This document shows, one piece after another, positions 1 to 8,160 of a DNA stretch of 30,827 nucleotides (positions are counted from its first letter, which is position 1; each line of letters opens with the position of its first letter). A model generated the notes under the pieces. It was not told the origin of the DNA. It ran no database searches and saw nothing but the letters and a program-made list of their open reading frames with translations. The position numbers and the translations under genes are program-made. This DNA is from DASZOC01 sp035550975. GTDB lineage: Bacteria > Actinomycetota > CADDZG01 > WHSQ01. Location: assembly GCA_035550975.1 (NCBI GenBank), contig DASZOC010000025.1, forward strand, positions 1-30,827, read 5' to 3'.

Positions 1-87
1 AAGCCGGGCGCCGCGCTTGCCGGATGAGGAGGGGGTTACCCGGCGACCGCCGCGGGGGCCGGTAAGCCACTCCGCGATACTGCGCCT

Positions 88-165
88 ATGGCAGCGGAAG
101 AACCCGTCGTTGACGTCCTGCCACTGCCCGTTGTGCTTGGAGCGGTGGTCAATTCTGATGACTGA
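88..165 (+). CDS. possible 25-aa leaderless small ORF
   Basis: A short ATG ORF of 25 codons begins six bases after GATACT (76-81), the same spacing between a -10-like box and a start codon seen at several operon heads in this window. The predicted peptide starts MAAEEPVVDVLPLPVVLG, is acidic and hydrophobic, and matches no family I recognise. No Shine-Dalgarno sequence is needed if the transcript starts at the ATG. The ORF could equally be chance, since 25 open codons mean little in GC-rich DNA. Nothing else recognisable lies in positions 1-254. Confidence 0.2.
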   Translation: MAAEEPVVDVLPLPVVLGAVVNSDD

Positions 166-254
166 CGCAACGGATTAGCAAATGATTAGCAACGACGATT
201 GGCACGAGGCTGTCGAACAAACATTCGCGCAGCATCTTCGCAGGTCAGAGCTAG

Positions 255-337
255 CGGAGGGCGTGGGACTCGAACCCACAAGTCCTTGCGGACAACGGTT
301 TTCAAGACCGTCCGGTTGCCAATTACCGTAGCCCTCC
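255..337 (-). tRNA. tRNA-Ser (anticodon UGA)
   Basis: Read on the minus strand, a 7-bp acceptor stem GGAGGGC/GCCCTCC closes an 83-nt cloverleaf. The anticodon arm is ACGGT-CTTGAAA-ACCGT, giving anticodon UGA (codon UCA). The long variable arm, GTCC-GCAA-GGAC, is a class II feature. The T arm is GTGGG-TTCGAGT-CCCAC. The discriminator base is G, as expected for serine tRNAs. CCA is not encoded. It lies downstream of serS, whose enzyme charges it, in the same orientation; the two are separated by the doxX gene. Confidence 0.96.
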
Positions 338-473
338 ACCGGCAAGCGTACGCGGTGCACCGGGCCGCGTACTGTCGAGCCAGGCGGGGACGTTCTTCTC
401 TGGCCAGTGAGTTTCGGAAAGCGAAAGTCACTGACCAGAGTTCGACCGCCTCCGAACGGGGTGCGGCGTCGCG

Positions 474-1043
474 TCAGGCGTCTACGCGCGTTCGCTCTTC
501 GCTCAGGTCGATGACGCGGTCGCCTTCGGCGAGGCCTTCGTCGGCGGCGGGCTCCGTCGAGACCTGGCGGCCGAGCGTCATGGTGACGACGGCTCCGACA
601 GCCGCGAGCGCGTATGCCAGCAGACCCCATGCGGCCCCCTGCAAGCCGAGACCGAACGCGTTGTCGAACGAGATCGCGCCGGCGCCGGTGAACGCCAGAG
701 CGCCTGCGGCTGTCATCAGCACGAGGTTGAACTCGTAGCCGCCCGAGGTGTTGAACAGGCCGTTCTCCCAGTGCACCGTTGCGATCGCGACGATCATCAC
801 GCCGATGATCGCAGCGGCAGCCAGCGGCGTGAAGAACCCCAGCACCAGGAACGCGCCACCGACGAGCTCGGCGGCCGCGATCACGGAAGCATGCAAACGA
901 GCGGGGCGGAACCCCATCGAGCCAAGCCACCGCTCGGTGCCCTGCATACCGGGTCCACCGAACGCGCCGAACGCCTTCTGCGCGCCGTGCAGCGCCATGA
1001 TGGTCCCGACTACGACCCTCAGTAACAACAGACCCAGGTCCAT
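474..1043 (-). CDS. DoxX family membrane protein
   Basis: This 189-aa protein has four predicted membrane segments (about residues 3-25, 50-92 as two adjacent helices, 103-124 and 134-156) and a charged C-terminal tail of about 30 residues. The start LLLLRVVVGTIMALHGAQKAF and the following AELVGGAFLVLGFFTP are typical of the DoxX family, small inner-membrane proteins linked in some bacteria to thiol or redox balance; no reaction is established for this one. The start is well supported: a strong Shine-Dalgarno AGAAGGAGA lies just before the ATG. It sits 251 bp downstream of serS, so it probably has its own promoter, although I could not identify one. Family call is firm, cellular role unknown. 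Confidence 0.85.
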   Translation of the reverse strand: MDLGLLLLRVVVGTIMALHGAQKAFGAFGGPGMQGTERWLGSMGFRPARLHASVIAAAELVGGAFLVLGFFTPLAAAAIIGVMIVAIATVHWENGLFNTSGGYEFNLVLMTAAGALAFTGAGAISFDNAFGLGLQGAAWGLLAYALAAVGAVVTMTLGRQVSTEPAADEGLAEGDRVIDLSEERTRVDA

Positions 1044-1294
1044 GCCTCATCTCCTTCTGGCTAATAGGAAAGGTGAATGCCACGGCGTCGTCTCCTGTCC
1101 TTACCCAGGGAGCGCTCGGGTCTCACACGGCCGCGCGGCCCGACGCGCACCGGCGGGCGGACTAGGTATGCGCAGCTAGCCACCTAAACCGTAGGCAACT
1201 CGGCACACCTACCGGTCGGATGTGTTTCCCGCGCTCACCCCCGAGTCTGTCCGCGAACCCGGTGCAGCAGCGAGCGACGAGCGTCCGCGGGTGC

Positions 1295-2557
1295 CTAGGG
1301 CGGGGTAATCTCGTCGAAGCCGGTGTAGGCGCGCAGCGCCTCCGGGATCGCGACCGACCCGTCGCCTCGTTGGTGGTTCTCGAGGAGGGCGACGATCGTG
1401 CGGCCCACTGCACAAGCAGTCCCGTTCAGCGTGTGGACGAGGCGCGTCGAGTCGGACCCGGAGCGGAAACGGATCTGCAGCCGCCGCGCCTGGAAGTCGG
1501 TCGCGTTCGTAGCCGAGGTGACCTCGAGATAGCGCTGCGCCCCCGGCAGCCATGCCTCGTTGTCGACCTTCTTCGCGGCACTCGAGCCGAGGTCGCCCGC
1601 GCACATCACCAGGACCCGATACGGGATCTCGAGCGCTTGCAGGATCTTCTCCTGGTTCGTGCGGATCGCGGCGTACTCGTCCCACGAATCGTCGGGATGA
1701 GCGAACGAGAACTGCTCGACCTTGTCGAACTGGTGAACGCGGATGAGCCCCTTCGTGTCTTTCCCGTAGCTACCGGCTTCTCGCCGGAAGCACGGAGAGA
1801 ACCCGGCGTATCGCACCGGCAGCGCCTCCGCATCGAGGACCTCTTCCGAGTGCATCGCCGCCAGCGCCACCTCGGACGTCCCCGTCAGGAATAGCTCGTC
1901 GCGTTCGACCGTGTAGAACTCGTGCTCGTCGGCAGGAAAGAACCCCGTCCCGTACATCGCGTGCCGCCTGACGAGCACCGGCGGGATAACGGGACTGAAT
2001 CCATGGTGGTTCAGATGGTCCAGAGCGAAGCGCACCAGAGCCAGCTCCAGGAAGACTCCCTTGCCGGTGAGATAGACGAAGCGGCTACCGGATGTCTTGG
2101 CGCCGCGTTCCGCGTCGAAGATGCCCAGTCGCTCGCCGACGGCCACGTGGTCGCGCGCTTCGAAGTCGAACGAAGGCTTCTCCCCTACCTCCCGCTCGAC
2201 GACGTTGTCGTCCTCCGAGAGACCCGCGGGGACGGTCTCGTGCGGGAGGTTCGGAAGGAACGCCGCGGCCTCATCGAGCGCGGTGAACGCCGACTGCAGG
2301 TCCGGTTCCAGCTCCTTCAAACGATCCGCAAGCGTCCGGGCGTGGTCGATCGCGCTCTGACGTTGCTCGGGCGGTGCTTGTCCGATCGCCTTCGAGGCAC
2401 GGTTCTGCTCCGCGCGCAGCGATTCGATCTCGCTGAGGAGCTCGCGGTACCGGCGATCTAGCTCGATCACGCGGTCGACACCCTCGACACCGCCGCGCCG
2501 GTCGTAGGCGGCGCTGAACGCGTGCGGCTGGTCTCGGAGCAGCTTGAGGTCGATCAT
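1295..2557 (-). CDS. serS: serine--tRNA ligase
   Basis: This is a 420-aa cytoplasmic class II aminoacyl-tRNA synthetase that charges tRNA-Ser with serine. The N-terminal hundred residues (MIDLKLLRDQPHAFSAAYDR, then a charged helical stretch with LLSEIESLRAEQNRASKAIG) form the coiled-coil arm that grips the long variable arm of tRNA-Ser. The catalytic core shows motif 2 (PVRYAGFSPCFRREAGSYG) and motif 3 (AVGRTIVALLENHQ, then IPEALRAYTGFDEI). The length is normal. An in-frame extension upstream to 2686 would add a low-complexity Arg/Pro leader, so I chose the ATG at 2557, which gives the standard N-terminus. Only seven bases separate it from the DUF4446 gene, so the two are probably co-transcribed. 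Confidence 0.97.
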   Translation of the reverse strand: MIDLKLLRDQPHAFSAAYDRRGGVEGVDRVIELDRRYRELLSEIESLRAEQNRASKAIGQAPPEQRQSAIDHARTLADRLKELEPDLQSAFTALDEAAAFLPNLPHETVPAGLSEDDNVVEREVGEKPSFDFEARDHVAVGERLGIFDAERGAKTSGSRFVYLTGKGVFLELALVRFALDHLNHHGFSPVIPPVLVRRHAMYGTGFFPADEHEFYTVERDELFLTGTSEVALAAMHSEEVLDAEALPVRYAGFSPCFRREAGSYGKDTKGLIRVHQFDKVEQFSFAHPDDSWDEYAAIRTNQEKILQALEIPYRVLVMCAGDLGSSAAKKVDNEAWLPGAQRYLEVTSATNATDFQARRLQIRFRSGSDSTRLVHTLNGTACAVGRTIVALLENHQRGDGSVAIPEALRAYTGFDEITPP

Positions 2558-2564
2558 CCGGCTA

Positions 2565-3089
2565 CTAGCGGGTGGCCGAGGCCGAAGCCTCGATGCGACC
2601 AGAGCCGGTGGACGCGGCTTGGATCGCGCTTCTCTCCTCGTCGGAGAGGTTATGGGAGGAGCTGAGCCCTTTGACGGGCTTCGCATACGTGCGCGTCTCG
2701 GTGCGACCGTTGATCGAGCTGATCAGGACACCGTCGCCATGGTCGTCGAGGAACGCGGCCGAGAAGGACAGTTGCCCACCCATCTCTTCGAACGCGTCGT
2801 AGCGGACGAGGCCGACGCGTTGGATCGCGAAACGTCCGATCGCAGCCTGTTCTTCCAGCGAAGCCGCGAGTCCGTCCAGACGTCGCTCCTGCGCGGCGAC
2901 TTTCTTCATCGCGTTGTTGACGATCGAGATCACGTCACGCGGCTCGCCTTCGCCGCGCAGCAGCGCGTAGTGCCGCCGGACCTTGGTCAGTCGCATCGTG
3001 AGGAACAAGGTCGTGAAGAACGACACGAGCGCGATCACGGAGACGACAGCGAGGGCGAGAGTCATCTGATCGTTGGAGAGGTCGGGCAC
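2565..3089 (-). CDS. DUF4446 family protein, membrane-anchored
   Basis: The protein of about 174 aa has one N-terminal membrane helix (MTLALAVVSVIALVSFFTTLF), then a basic and helical stretch and a conserved C-terminal domain containing VGLVRYDAFEEMGGQLSFSA and DGVLISSINGRTETRTYAK. These are the hallmarks of DUF4446, a small family of unknown function. I chose the GTG at 3089 because the minus-strand box TAGGAT (3103-3098) lies eight bases upstream, implying a leaderless mRNA; the ATG at 3065 is the alternative and would give 166 aa. It heads a short operon with serS and diverges from larB. The Ser-rich C-terminal tail is not conserved in my recollection of the family. Confidence 0.85.
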   Translation of the reverse strand: MPDLSNDQMTLALAVVSVIALVSFFTTLFLTMRLTKVRRHYALLRGEGEPRDVISIVNNAMKKVAAQERRLDGLAASLEEQAAIGRFAIQRVGLVRYDAFEEMGGQLSFSAAFLDDHGDGVLISSINGRTETRTYAKPVKGLSSSHNLSDEERSAIQAASTGSGRIEASASATR

Positions 3090-3097
3090 GGCCGCGC

Positions 3098-3103
3098 ATC
3101 CTA
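3098..3103 (-). promoter_or_regulatory. -10-like box of the DUF4446-serS operon
   Basis: TAGGAT on the minus strand matches TANNNT and is preceded by TG, as in extended -10 elements. It lies eight bases from the GTG at 3089. It shares the bases at 3102-3103 with the larB -10 box on the other strand. No clear -35 is visible. Confidence 0.45.
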
Positions 3104-3107
3104 CACT
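3102..3107 (+). promoter_or_regulatory. -10-like box of the larBC operon
   Basis: TACACT lies six bases before the larB ATG at 3114, so transcription would start at or next to the A of the start codon (leaderless mRNA). There is no Shine-Dalgarno sequence before the ATG, which supports this. No clear -35 is visible. Confidence 0.5.
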
Positions 3108-3113
3108 GGGGAC

Positions 3114-3872
3114 ATGCGCCCGGAAGAGGTAAAAACCCTGCTCAGCGACATGACATCGGGCTCCACGACGATCGACGAAGCCGTCCGGGCGTTGAGCAGG
3201 AGCCCGGTCGAAGACCTCGGTTTCGCACAGCTCGATACCCACCGCGAGCTCCGCCAAGGCATCCCCGAGGCCATCTTCGCGGAAGGAAAGACGCCACAAC
3301 AGGTCGTCGCGATCGCGCAGCGCCTCCTGCACTCGACCACGTCTCCGGTGATCGCGACGAGGGTTCCCGACGACACCGCGGTCGCGTTGCTCGACGCGTT
3401 ACCCGCCGCACAGCACGACGCGACCGCGCGCCTCATCGTCATCCGACCCGCGACCTCCGAGGTATCGCCCGGCAGGGTTGCCGTCGTCAGCGCAGGCACC
3501 TCGGACCTGCCGGTCGCCCAGGAAGCCGCGGTGACGGCATCCGCGCTCGGTGCGACCGTCGAGACGATTAACGATGTCGGCGTGGCAGGCGTGCACCGCC
3601 TTCTCGCGGTGCAGGACCGTCTGCACGAGAGCGATGTCGTCATCGTGGTCGCAGGCATGGAGGGTGCGCTGGCGAGCCTCGTCGGCGGGATCACGGCGGT
3701 TCCGGTCGTTGCCGTGCCGACCAGCGTCGGCTACGGCTCGTCGTTCGAGGGTCTCGCGGCCCTCCTCGCGATGCTGAACTCGTGCGCGGCCGGCGTTGCG
3801 GTCATGAACATCGACAACGGATTCGGCGCCGCGATGTTCGCCGCGCGCGTCCTGCGGAGCAAGAACCTATGA
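3114..3872 (+). CDS. larB: LarB, nickel-pincer cofactor biosynthesis carboxylase/hydrolase
   Basis: LarB (252 aa) carboxylates nicotinic acid adenine dinucleotide at C5 of the pyridinium ring and hydrolyses the phosphoanhydride, the first step to the nickel-pincer nucleotide cofactor. The N-terminal part carries the family stretch FAQLDTHRELRQGIPEAIFAEGKTPQQ in pieces. The C-terminal half is the PurE-like (AIR carboxylase) domain, with RVAVVSAGTSDLPVAQEA, VVAGMEGALASLVGG, PTSVGYGSSFEG and the ending AVMNIDNGFGAAMFA. The ATG at 3114 has a leaderless-type promoter. Its stop overlaps the larC start as ATGA, a translational-coupling arrangement. The larger in-frame ORF beginning at 2544 runs antisense through the DUF4446 gene and is not a credible N-terminus. 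Confidence 0.95.
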   Translation: MRPEEVKTLLSDMTSGSTTIDEAVRALSRSPVEDLGFAQLDTHRELRQGIPEAIFAEGKTPQQVVAIAQRLLHSTTSPVIATRVPDDTAVALLDALPAAQHDATARLIVIRPATSEVSPGRVAVVSAGTSDLPVAQEAAVTASALGATVETINDVGVAGVHRLLAVQDRLHESDVVIVVAGMEGALASLVGGITAVPVVAVPTSVGYGSSFEGLAALLAMLNSCAAGVAVMNIDNGFGAAMFAARVLRSKNL

Positions 3873-5029
3873 GGGTCATGTACGTCGACTGCATCGGCGG
3901 TGTCTCGGGCGACATGCTCCTCGGAGCGCTCGTAGACGCGGGCGCCGATAGGAGCGCGATCCTCGACGCGGTCGGAGCCCTCGGCGTCAGGGGATGGTCC
4001 CTCGACTTCGAGCTGGTCGAGCGCGGGGGCATCCGAGCGATCCACGCCAAGGTAGCGGTGGAGCGCGGCTCGAGCACGCGCGATTACGCCGACATCCGGT
4101 TGCTGCTGGAACGAGCCCCGTTGAGCGAAGGGACGAGGCGGCGAGCGGAGCGAACGTTCGAGGCGCTCGCGCGTGCCGAAGCCGCGATCCACGGACAAGA
4201 CGTCGACGACGTCCACTTCCACGAGGTCGGCGCGTTGGACGCGCTGGTCGACATCGTCGGCGTGTGCGCGGCCATCGAGAGCATCAGTCCCGACCGCGTA
4301 ACTGCATCACCCGTGCCCGCGGGCAGTGGGACGACCGTCGCGGCGCACGGCGCACTGCCGGTTCCCGCGCCTGCGACCGTCGAGCTCTTGAAGGGGGCGA
4401 TCGTCACCGGTGGTGGTGAAGGAGAGACCGTCACACCGACGGGGGCCGCGTTGTTGCGCGCGAACTGCACGAGCTTCGGCGCGATGCCGCCGATGCGGCT
4501 GTGGGCGAGCGGTTACGGCGCGGGCACCCGCGACACGGCGACACCGAACGTCGTCCGAGTCTTGGTGGGTGACGCCGAGACCGAGGCTGCTACCGAGACG
4601 GTCGACCTGATCGAGACGAACCTCGACGACATGAACCCCGAGTTGGTCCCTTACGCGATGGAGCGGCTACTCGACGCGGGCGCGCTCGACGTGTGGGCAT
4701 CGCCGGTAAACATGAAGAAGGGGCGCCTCGGGGTCGTGCTCGGCGTTCTCGCCGACCGCTCGGCGTCGCCCCGGGTGATCGACGTCCTGTTCCGAGAGAC
4801 GACGACGCTGGGCCTCCGCATCTCGGCGGTCCATCGCGAGGTGGCCGACCGCAAAGAGGTCCACGTCACCGTGGCCGATCACCCGGTTCGGGTAAAGGTC
4901 GCATCGCGCGGCGGTCGCACGATCAACGCGGCCCCCGAGTTCGACGATGCGGTCGCGGTCGCGCGCGCTACGGGTATCCCGCTGAAAGACGTGTACGCGG
5001 CGGCGTTGCGGAACCTGCCCGACGACTGA
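3869..5029 (+). CDS. larC: LarC, nickel-insertion protein of the nickel-pincer cofactor
   Basis: LarC (386 aa) is the CTP-dependent cyclometallase that inserts nickel into the pincer nucleotide. The start MYVDCIGGVSGDMLLGAL is the family signature, followed by the conserved HFHEVGALDALVDIVG and AAHGALPVPAPATVELLKG. The C-terminal domain begins at ETNLDDMNPELVPYAMERL and continues with VWASPVNMKKGR and FRETTTLGLR. In Lactiplantibacillus plantarum the two halves are joined by programmed frameshifting (larC1/larC2); here they are one uninterrupted reading frame. The ATG overlaps the larB stop by four bases. Neither LarE, the sulfur-transferring third step, nor any obvious LarA-type client enzyme is in this window, so the rest of the pathway must be encoded elsewhere. 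Confidence 0.95.
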   Translation: MRVMYVDCIGGVSGDMLLGALVDAGADRSAILDAVGALGVRGWSLDFELVERGGIRAIHAKVAVERGSSTRDYADIRLLLERAPLSEGTRRRAERTFEALARAEAAIHGQDVDDVHFHEVGALDALVDIVGVCAAIESISPDRVTASPVPAGSGTTVAAHGALPVPAPATVELLKGAIVTGGGEGETVTPTGAALLRANCTSFGAMPPMRLWASGYGAGTRDTATPNVVRVLVGDAETEAATETVDLIETNLDDMNPELVPYAMERLLDAGALDVWASPVNMKKGRLGVVLGVLADRSASPRVIDVLFRETTTLGLRISAVHREVADRKEVHVTVADHPVRVKVASRGGRTINAAPEFDDAVAVARATGIPLKDVYAAALRNLPDD

Positions 5030-5031
5030 TC

Positions 5032-5055
5032 CGCCGGCCGTTGCGGACGCCGGCC
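5032..5055. terminator. possible bidirectional hairpin between larC and the transporter operon
   Basis: GCCGGC at 5033-5038 and GCCGGC at 5049-5054 form a 6-bp stem around a ten-base loop in the 41-bp gap between two convergent genes. There is no U-tract on either strand, so its strength as a terminator is uncertain. Confidence 0.35.
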
Positions 5056-5070
5056 TCGCCGATCCGTCCC

Positions 5071-6102
5071 TTACTTGACGACGACTTCCTGTTTGATCTC
5101 GGAGAAGTGACACGCGTCCGGGTGATCCGACGCACGCACGACGAGCGCCGGCTCCTCCTCGGCACAGATCTCTTGCGCCTTCCAGCAGCGGGTCCGGAAA
5201 CGACATCCCGAAGGCGGATCCGCAGGGCTCGGAACGTCACCTTTCAACACGATGCGCTCGCGCCGGTTCGTCTTCGTCGGGTCGGGTATGGGGGCCGCAG
5301 ACAAGAGCGCCTGCGTGTACGGCATGGACGGGGTCTCGTAGACGCCTTTGCGCGTGCCGAGCTCGACGATCTTGCCCAGGTACATGACGGCGACGCGATG
5401 GGAGATGTGGCGCACGACCGACAGATCGTGCGCGATGAAGATGTAGGCGAGCCCGTATTCCTCCTGGATGTCCTCCAACAGGTTCACCACCTGCGCCTGG
5501 ATCGACACGTCCAGCGCCGAGACCGGCTCGTCGAGGATGAGCACCTGGGGGTTGAGCGCGAGAGCGCGCGCGACGCCGATGCGCTGGCGTTGTCCGCCGG
5601 AGAACTCGTGCGGGAAGCGGTTGCCGTGCTCGGCTTGGAGACCGACCGTCTCGAGCAACTCGCTGACACGGTTGCGGCCCCCGCGCTCTTTGTAGAGGCC
5701 GTGGACACGCAGCGGCTCGGCGACGATCTCTCGGACCGTCATCCGCGGGTTCAGTGACGCGTACGGGTCCTGGAAGACGATCTGCATCTCGCGCCGTATC
5801 TCGCGCATCTGGTTGCGCGAGTAGTCGCTGATGTCCTGCCCCTTGAAGCGGATCGAGCCGCTCGTCGGGTGGAGCAGCCGCATGATGGTGCGCCCCAGCG
5901 TGGTCTTACCGCACCCGGACTCACCGACGATGCCCAGCGTCTCGCCCGCCTTCAACGAGAACGACACCCCGTCGACCGCGTGCACCTGCCCGACCGTCTT
6001 GCGGAAGAGCCCTGCGCGGATCGGGAAGTACTTCACGAGGTCCTCGACCTCGACGATCGTCTCGCCCTTCGCGGCGCGATCGTGGAGGGCGGACCGGTCC
6101 AT
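5071..6102 (-). CDS. dppF: peptide ABC transporter ATP-binding protein (DppF/OppF type)
   Basis: This 343-aa cytoplasmic ATPase powers a dipeptide/oligopeptide importer. It shows Walker A (GESGCGKTTLGR), Q-loop (FQDPYASLNPR), the signature SGGQRQRIGVARAL, Walker B (VLILDEPVSALD) and the switch His (IAHDLSVVRH). Past the ATPase core it carries the oligopeptide/dipeptide transporter C-terminal extension (MPYTQALLSAAP, then the cysteine cluster CRFRTRCWKAQEIC), which in related transporters binds an Fe-S cluster. I chose the ATG at 6102, eight bases after the dppD stop; a longer frame to 6279 would run through dppD. Last gene of the transporter operon. Confidence 0.94.
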   Translation of the reverse strand: MDRSALHDRAAKGETIVEVEDLVKYFPIRAGLFRKTVGQVHAVDGVSFSLKAGETLGIVGESGCGKTTLGRTIMRLLHPTSGSIRFKGQDISDYSRNQMREIRREMQIVFQDPYASLNPRMTVREIVAEPLRVHGLYKERGGRNRVSELLETVGLQAEHGNRFPHEFSGGQRQRIGVARALALNPQVLILDEPVSALDVSIQAQVVNLLEDIQEEYGLAYIFIAHDLSVVRHISHRVAVMYLGKIVELGTRKGVYETPSMPYTQALLSAAPIPDPTKTNRRERIVLKGDVPSPADPPSGCRFRTRCWKAQEICAEEEPALVVRASDHPDACHFSEIKQEVVVK

Positions 6103-6110
6103 GACCTGAC

Positions 6111-7139
6111 TCAGGACGCCACCTCGCCTTCCGCGAACTTCGAGGTGTCGCCTTTCATCTCGTGCTTGAAGTGACAGGCAGAGAAGTGTCCCGGCTGGTC
6201 GATCTGCTCCAGCGCCGGGATCTGCTCGACGCACAGCTGACGGCCGTTGCGGAGATAGCAGCGGGGATGGAAGGGACAACCGGGCGGGACGTTCAGCAAG
6301 CTCGGCGGCTGCCCCTGGATAGGCAACAGCCTTTCCTCGTCGACCTCGAGGCGAGGCAGGCTGTTCATCAGCCCCATCGTGTACGGCATCCGGGGTGCTC
6401 GGAAGATCGTCTCCACATCCGCGACCTCGACGACGTGCCCCGCGTACATCACGACGACCCGGTCTGCCATCTCCGCGATCAGGCCGAGGTCGTGAGTGAT
6501 CAGGATCGTCGCCGCGTGCGTCTCTTCCTGCGCCGTCTTCAGGACCTCGAGGATCTGGGCTTGGATCGTGACGTCCAGGGCGGTGGTGGGCTCGTCCGCG
6601 ATCAAAACCGCGGGTTGGTTCGCGATCGCCATCGCGATCATCGCGCGCTGTCGCATACCGCCGGAGTATTCGTGCGGGTACTGGTCGACGCGCCGTTGAG
6701 GATTCGGAACGCCTACCAGCTCCAACAGCCCGGTCGCACGAAGGCGAGCCGCGTCGTCGTCCACCGAGGGGTCGTGTACCTGGATCGCCTCCGCCAGCTG
6801 GCCGCCGACGGTGAAGACCGGGTTGAGCGACGTCATCGGGTCCTGGAAGATCATCGCGATCTCCTTGCCCCGGATCTTGCGCAGATCGTCCTTCGACGTC
6901 GTCAAGAGGTCCTCGCCCTTGAACAGCGCCTTGCCGGACTCGATCCGTCCCGGCGGTGTGGGTATCAGCCCCAGGATGGACATGACGGTCACGCTCTTTC
7001 CGGAGCCCGACTCGCCTACTACTCCAAGCGTCTCGCCGGGATACACCTCGTAGCTGACGCCGTCGACCGCGTGGACGACGCCATCGTCGGTGTCGAACTC
7101 CACGACCAGGTCCTGGATCGAAAGTACCGGGTCAGGCAC
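6111..7139 (-). CDS. dppD: peptide ABC transporter ATP-binding protein (DppD/OppD type)
   Basis: This is the second ATPase subunit (342 aa) of the peptide importer, a partner of DppF in a heterodimer. Walker A is GESGSGKSVTVMS, the Q-loop FQDPMTSLNP, the signature SGGMRQRAMIAMAIA, Walker B VLIADEPTTALD and the switch His ITHDLGLIAE. The C-terminal extension has MPYTMGLMNSLPRL and the cysteine pattern CPFHPRCYLRNGRQLC. Translation starts at a GTG that overlaps the dppC stop by eight bases (GTGCCTGA), so the two are translationally coupled. Confidence 0.94.
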   Translation of the reverse strand: MPDPVLSIQDLVVEFDTDDGVVHAVDGVSYEVYPGETLGVVGESGSGKSVTVMSILGLIPTPPGRIESGKALFKGEDLLTTSKDDLRKIRGKEIAMIFQDPMTSLNPVFTVGGQLAEAIQVHDPSVDDDAARLRATGLLELVGVPNPQRRVDQYPHEYSGGMRQRAMIAMAIANQPAVLIADEPTTALDVTIQAQILEVLKTAQEETHAATILITHDLGLIAEMADRVVVMYAGHVVEVADVETIFRAPRMPYTMGLMNSLPRLEVDEERLLPIQGQPPSLLNVPPGCPFHPRCYLRNGRQLCVEQIPALEQIDQPGHFSACHFKHEMKGDTSKFAEGEVAS

Positions 7140-8160
7140 TCGTCCTCCGCTGTGTGGGGTCGAGCGCGTCGCGCAGGCCGTCGCCGATGAAGTTGATGCA
7201 GAGACAGATCAACACGATCGTGAGACCCGGGAACGTCACCAACCACCATTGCGCAACCAGACCTTGGCCTTTCGCGATCAGCGTGCCGAGCGCCGGCGTC
7301 GGCGGCTGGACGCCAAAGCCGAGGAACGACAGCACCGCCTCCACGAGGATCGCGATCGCGACCACGAGTGTTGCGTTCACGACGATCGGGCCCAGCGCGT
7401 TCGGGAGCATGTGGCGAAACATGATCCGGAAGTCCTTCGCCCCGATCGCCTTGGCCGCTTCGACATATTCCTTCTCGCGCAGCGACAGGAACGTGCCGCG
7501 GACGATGCGCGCCAGACTCGTCCAGAACACGAGGGCGAGGATGATCGCGACGCGATAGGGCGACCCCTGTCCGAGCAGCGCGGACGCCACGAGCAAGACT
7601 GCCAGCACCGGCAGCGTGAGGACGAGATCGGTCAGGCGCATCAAGAGGTTGTCGACCCATCCTCCGAAGTAGCCCGAGACGGCGCCGACCATCGTTCCGA
7701 TCAGAGTCGAGAGGAACGCAACCAGGAACGCGACGCGCGCAGACGTCCTGATCCCGTAGACGACGCGCGTGAAGTAGTCACGACCGATCTGGTCGGTCCC
7801 GAAATAGTGCCCGTGGGTGAATGTCGGCCCGATGCTGGAGTGCTCGAAGTCCTGTTCCGCATAGTCGAACTGCGTGATCTGTTCGGCGAAGATCGCCGCA
7901 CCGAAGATGAGGGCAAGCACGACGATGCTCGCCATCGCGAGCTTGTGCCGGAAGAAGCGGCGCCGCGCGAGCTGCCACTGGGACCGCGCCTCGATCTGCA
8001 AGCCCTGCTCGTAGACCGCAGCGAGCTCCGCGGGTTCGGCCGGTGTCGCGAGAGACGCGGGGGTGGCTTCCTTGACGGTGGCGCGGTCCGACTCGACGAG
8101 CGGATTCTGCTGTTGCTCTTCCGACCGCTCTCCGGGACGACGTGGTGTCGCCTCAGTCAT
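7132..8160 (-). CDS. dppC: peptide ABC transporter permease (DppC/OppC type)
   Basis: This 342-aa inner-membrane permease has a long cytoplasmic N-terminal region (about 70 residues, Glu/Ala/Pro-rich) before the first membrane helix (ASIVVLALIFGAAIFAEQI). Then comes the periplasmic-loop motif YFGTDQIGRDYFTRVVYGIRTS, typical of DppC/OppC, and further helices. The ATPase-coupling EAA loop reads EYVEAAKAIGAKDFRIMFRHMLPNA. I chose the ATG at 8160, which overlaps the dppB stop by eight bases, matching the coupling seen at the next junction; the upstream ATG at 8187 would overlap dppB further. The N-terminal extension before the first helix is longer than in E. coli DppC. Confidence 0.93.
   Translation of the reverse strand: MTEATPRRPGERSEEQQQNPLVESDRATVKEATPASLATPAEPAELAAVYEQGLQIEARSQWQLARRRFFRHKLAMASIVVLALIFGAAIFAEQITQFDYAEQDFEHSSIGPTFTHGHYFGTDQIGRDYFTRVVYGIRTSARVAFLVAFLSTLIGTMVGAVSGYFGGWVDNLLMRLTDLVLTLPVLAVLLVASALLGQGSPYRVAIILALVFWTSLARIVRGTFLSLREKEYVEAAKAIGAKDFRIMFRHMLPNALGPIVVNATLVVAIAILVEAVLSFLGFGVQPPTPALGTLIAKGQGLVAQWWLVTFPGLTIVLICLCINFIGDGLRDALDPTQRRTSA

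Noticed and set aside
1..90. Possible SRP (4.5S) RNA gene on the minus strand
   Set aside because: serS, tRNA-Ser and ffs are often close in Actinomycetota, but the conserved CCGGAAGG apical loop with GCAGC is not in these bases on either strand. At most a 5' part could be present, which cannot be supported.
175..1083. 302-aa minus-strand ORF across the tRNA-Ser and doxX
   Set aside because: It is Arg-rich, runs through the tRNA and lies in another frame of the doxX gene. It is a GC-bias shadow.
1044..1294. Gene or RNA in the gap between doxX and serS
   Set aside because: Open frames here lack a start signal and are shadows. Only a weak imperfect inverted repeat (CCGTAGG with CCTACCGG) near 1190-1215 was seen, too weak to call a terminator.
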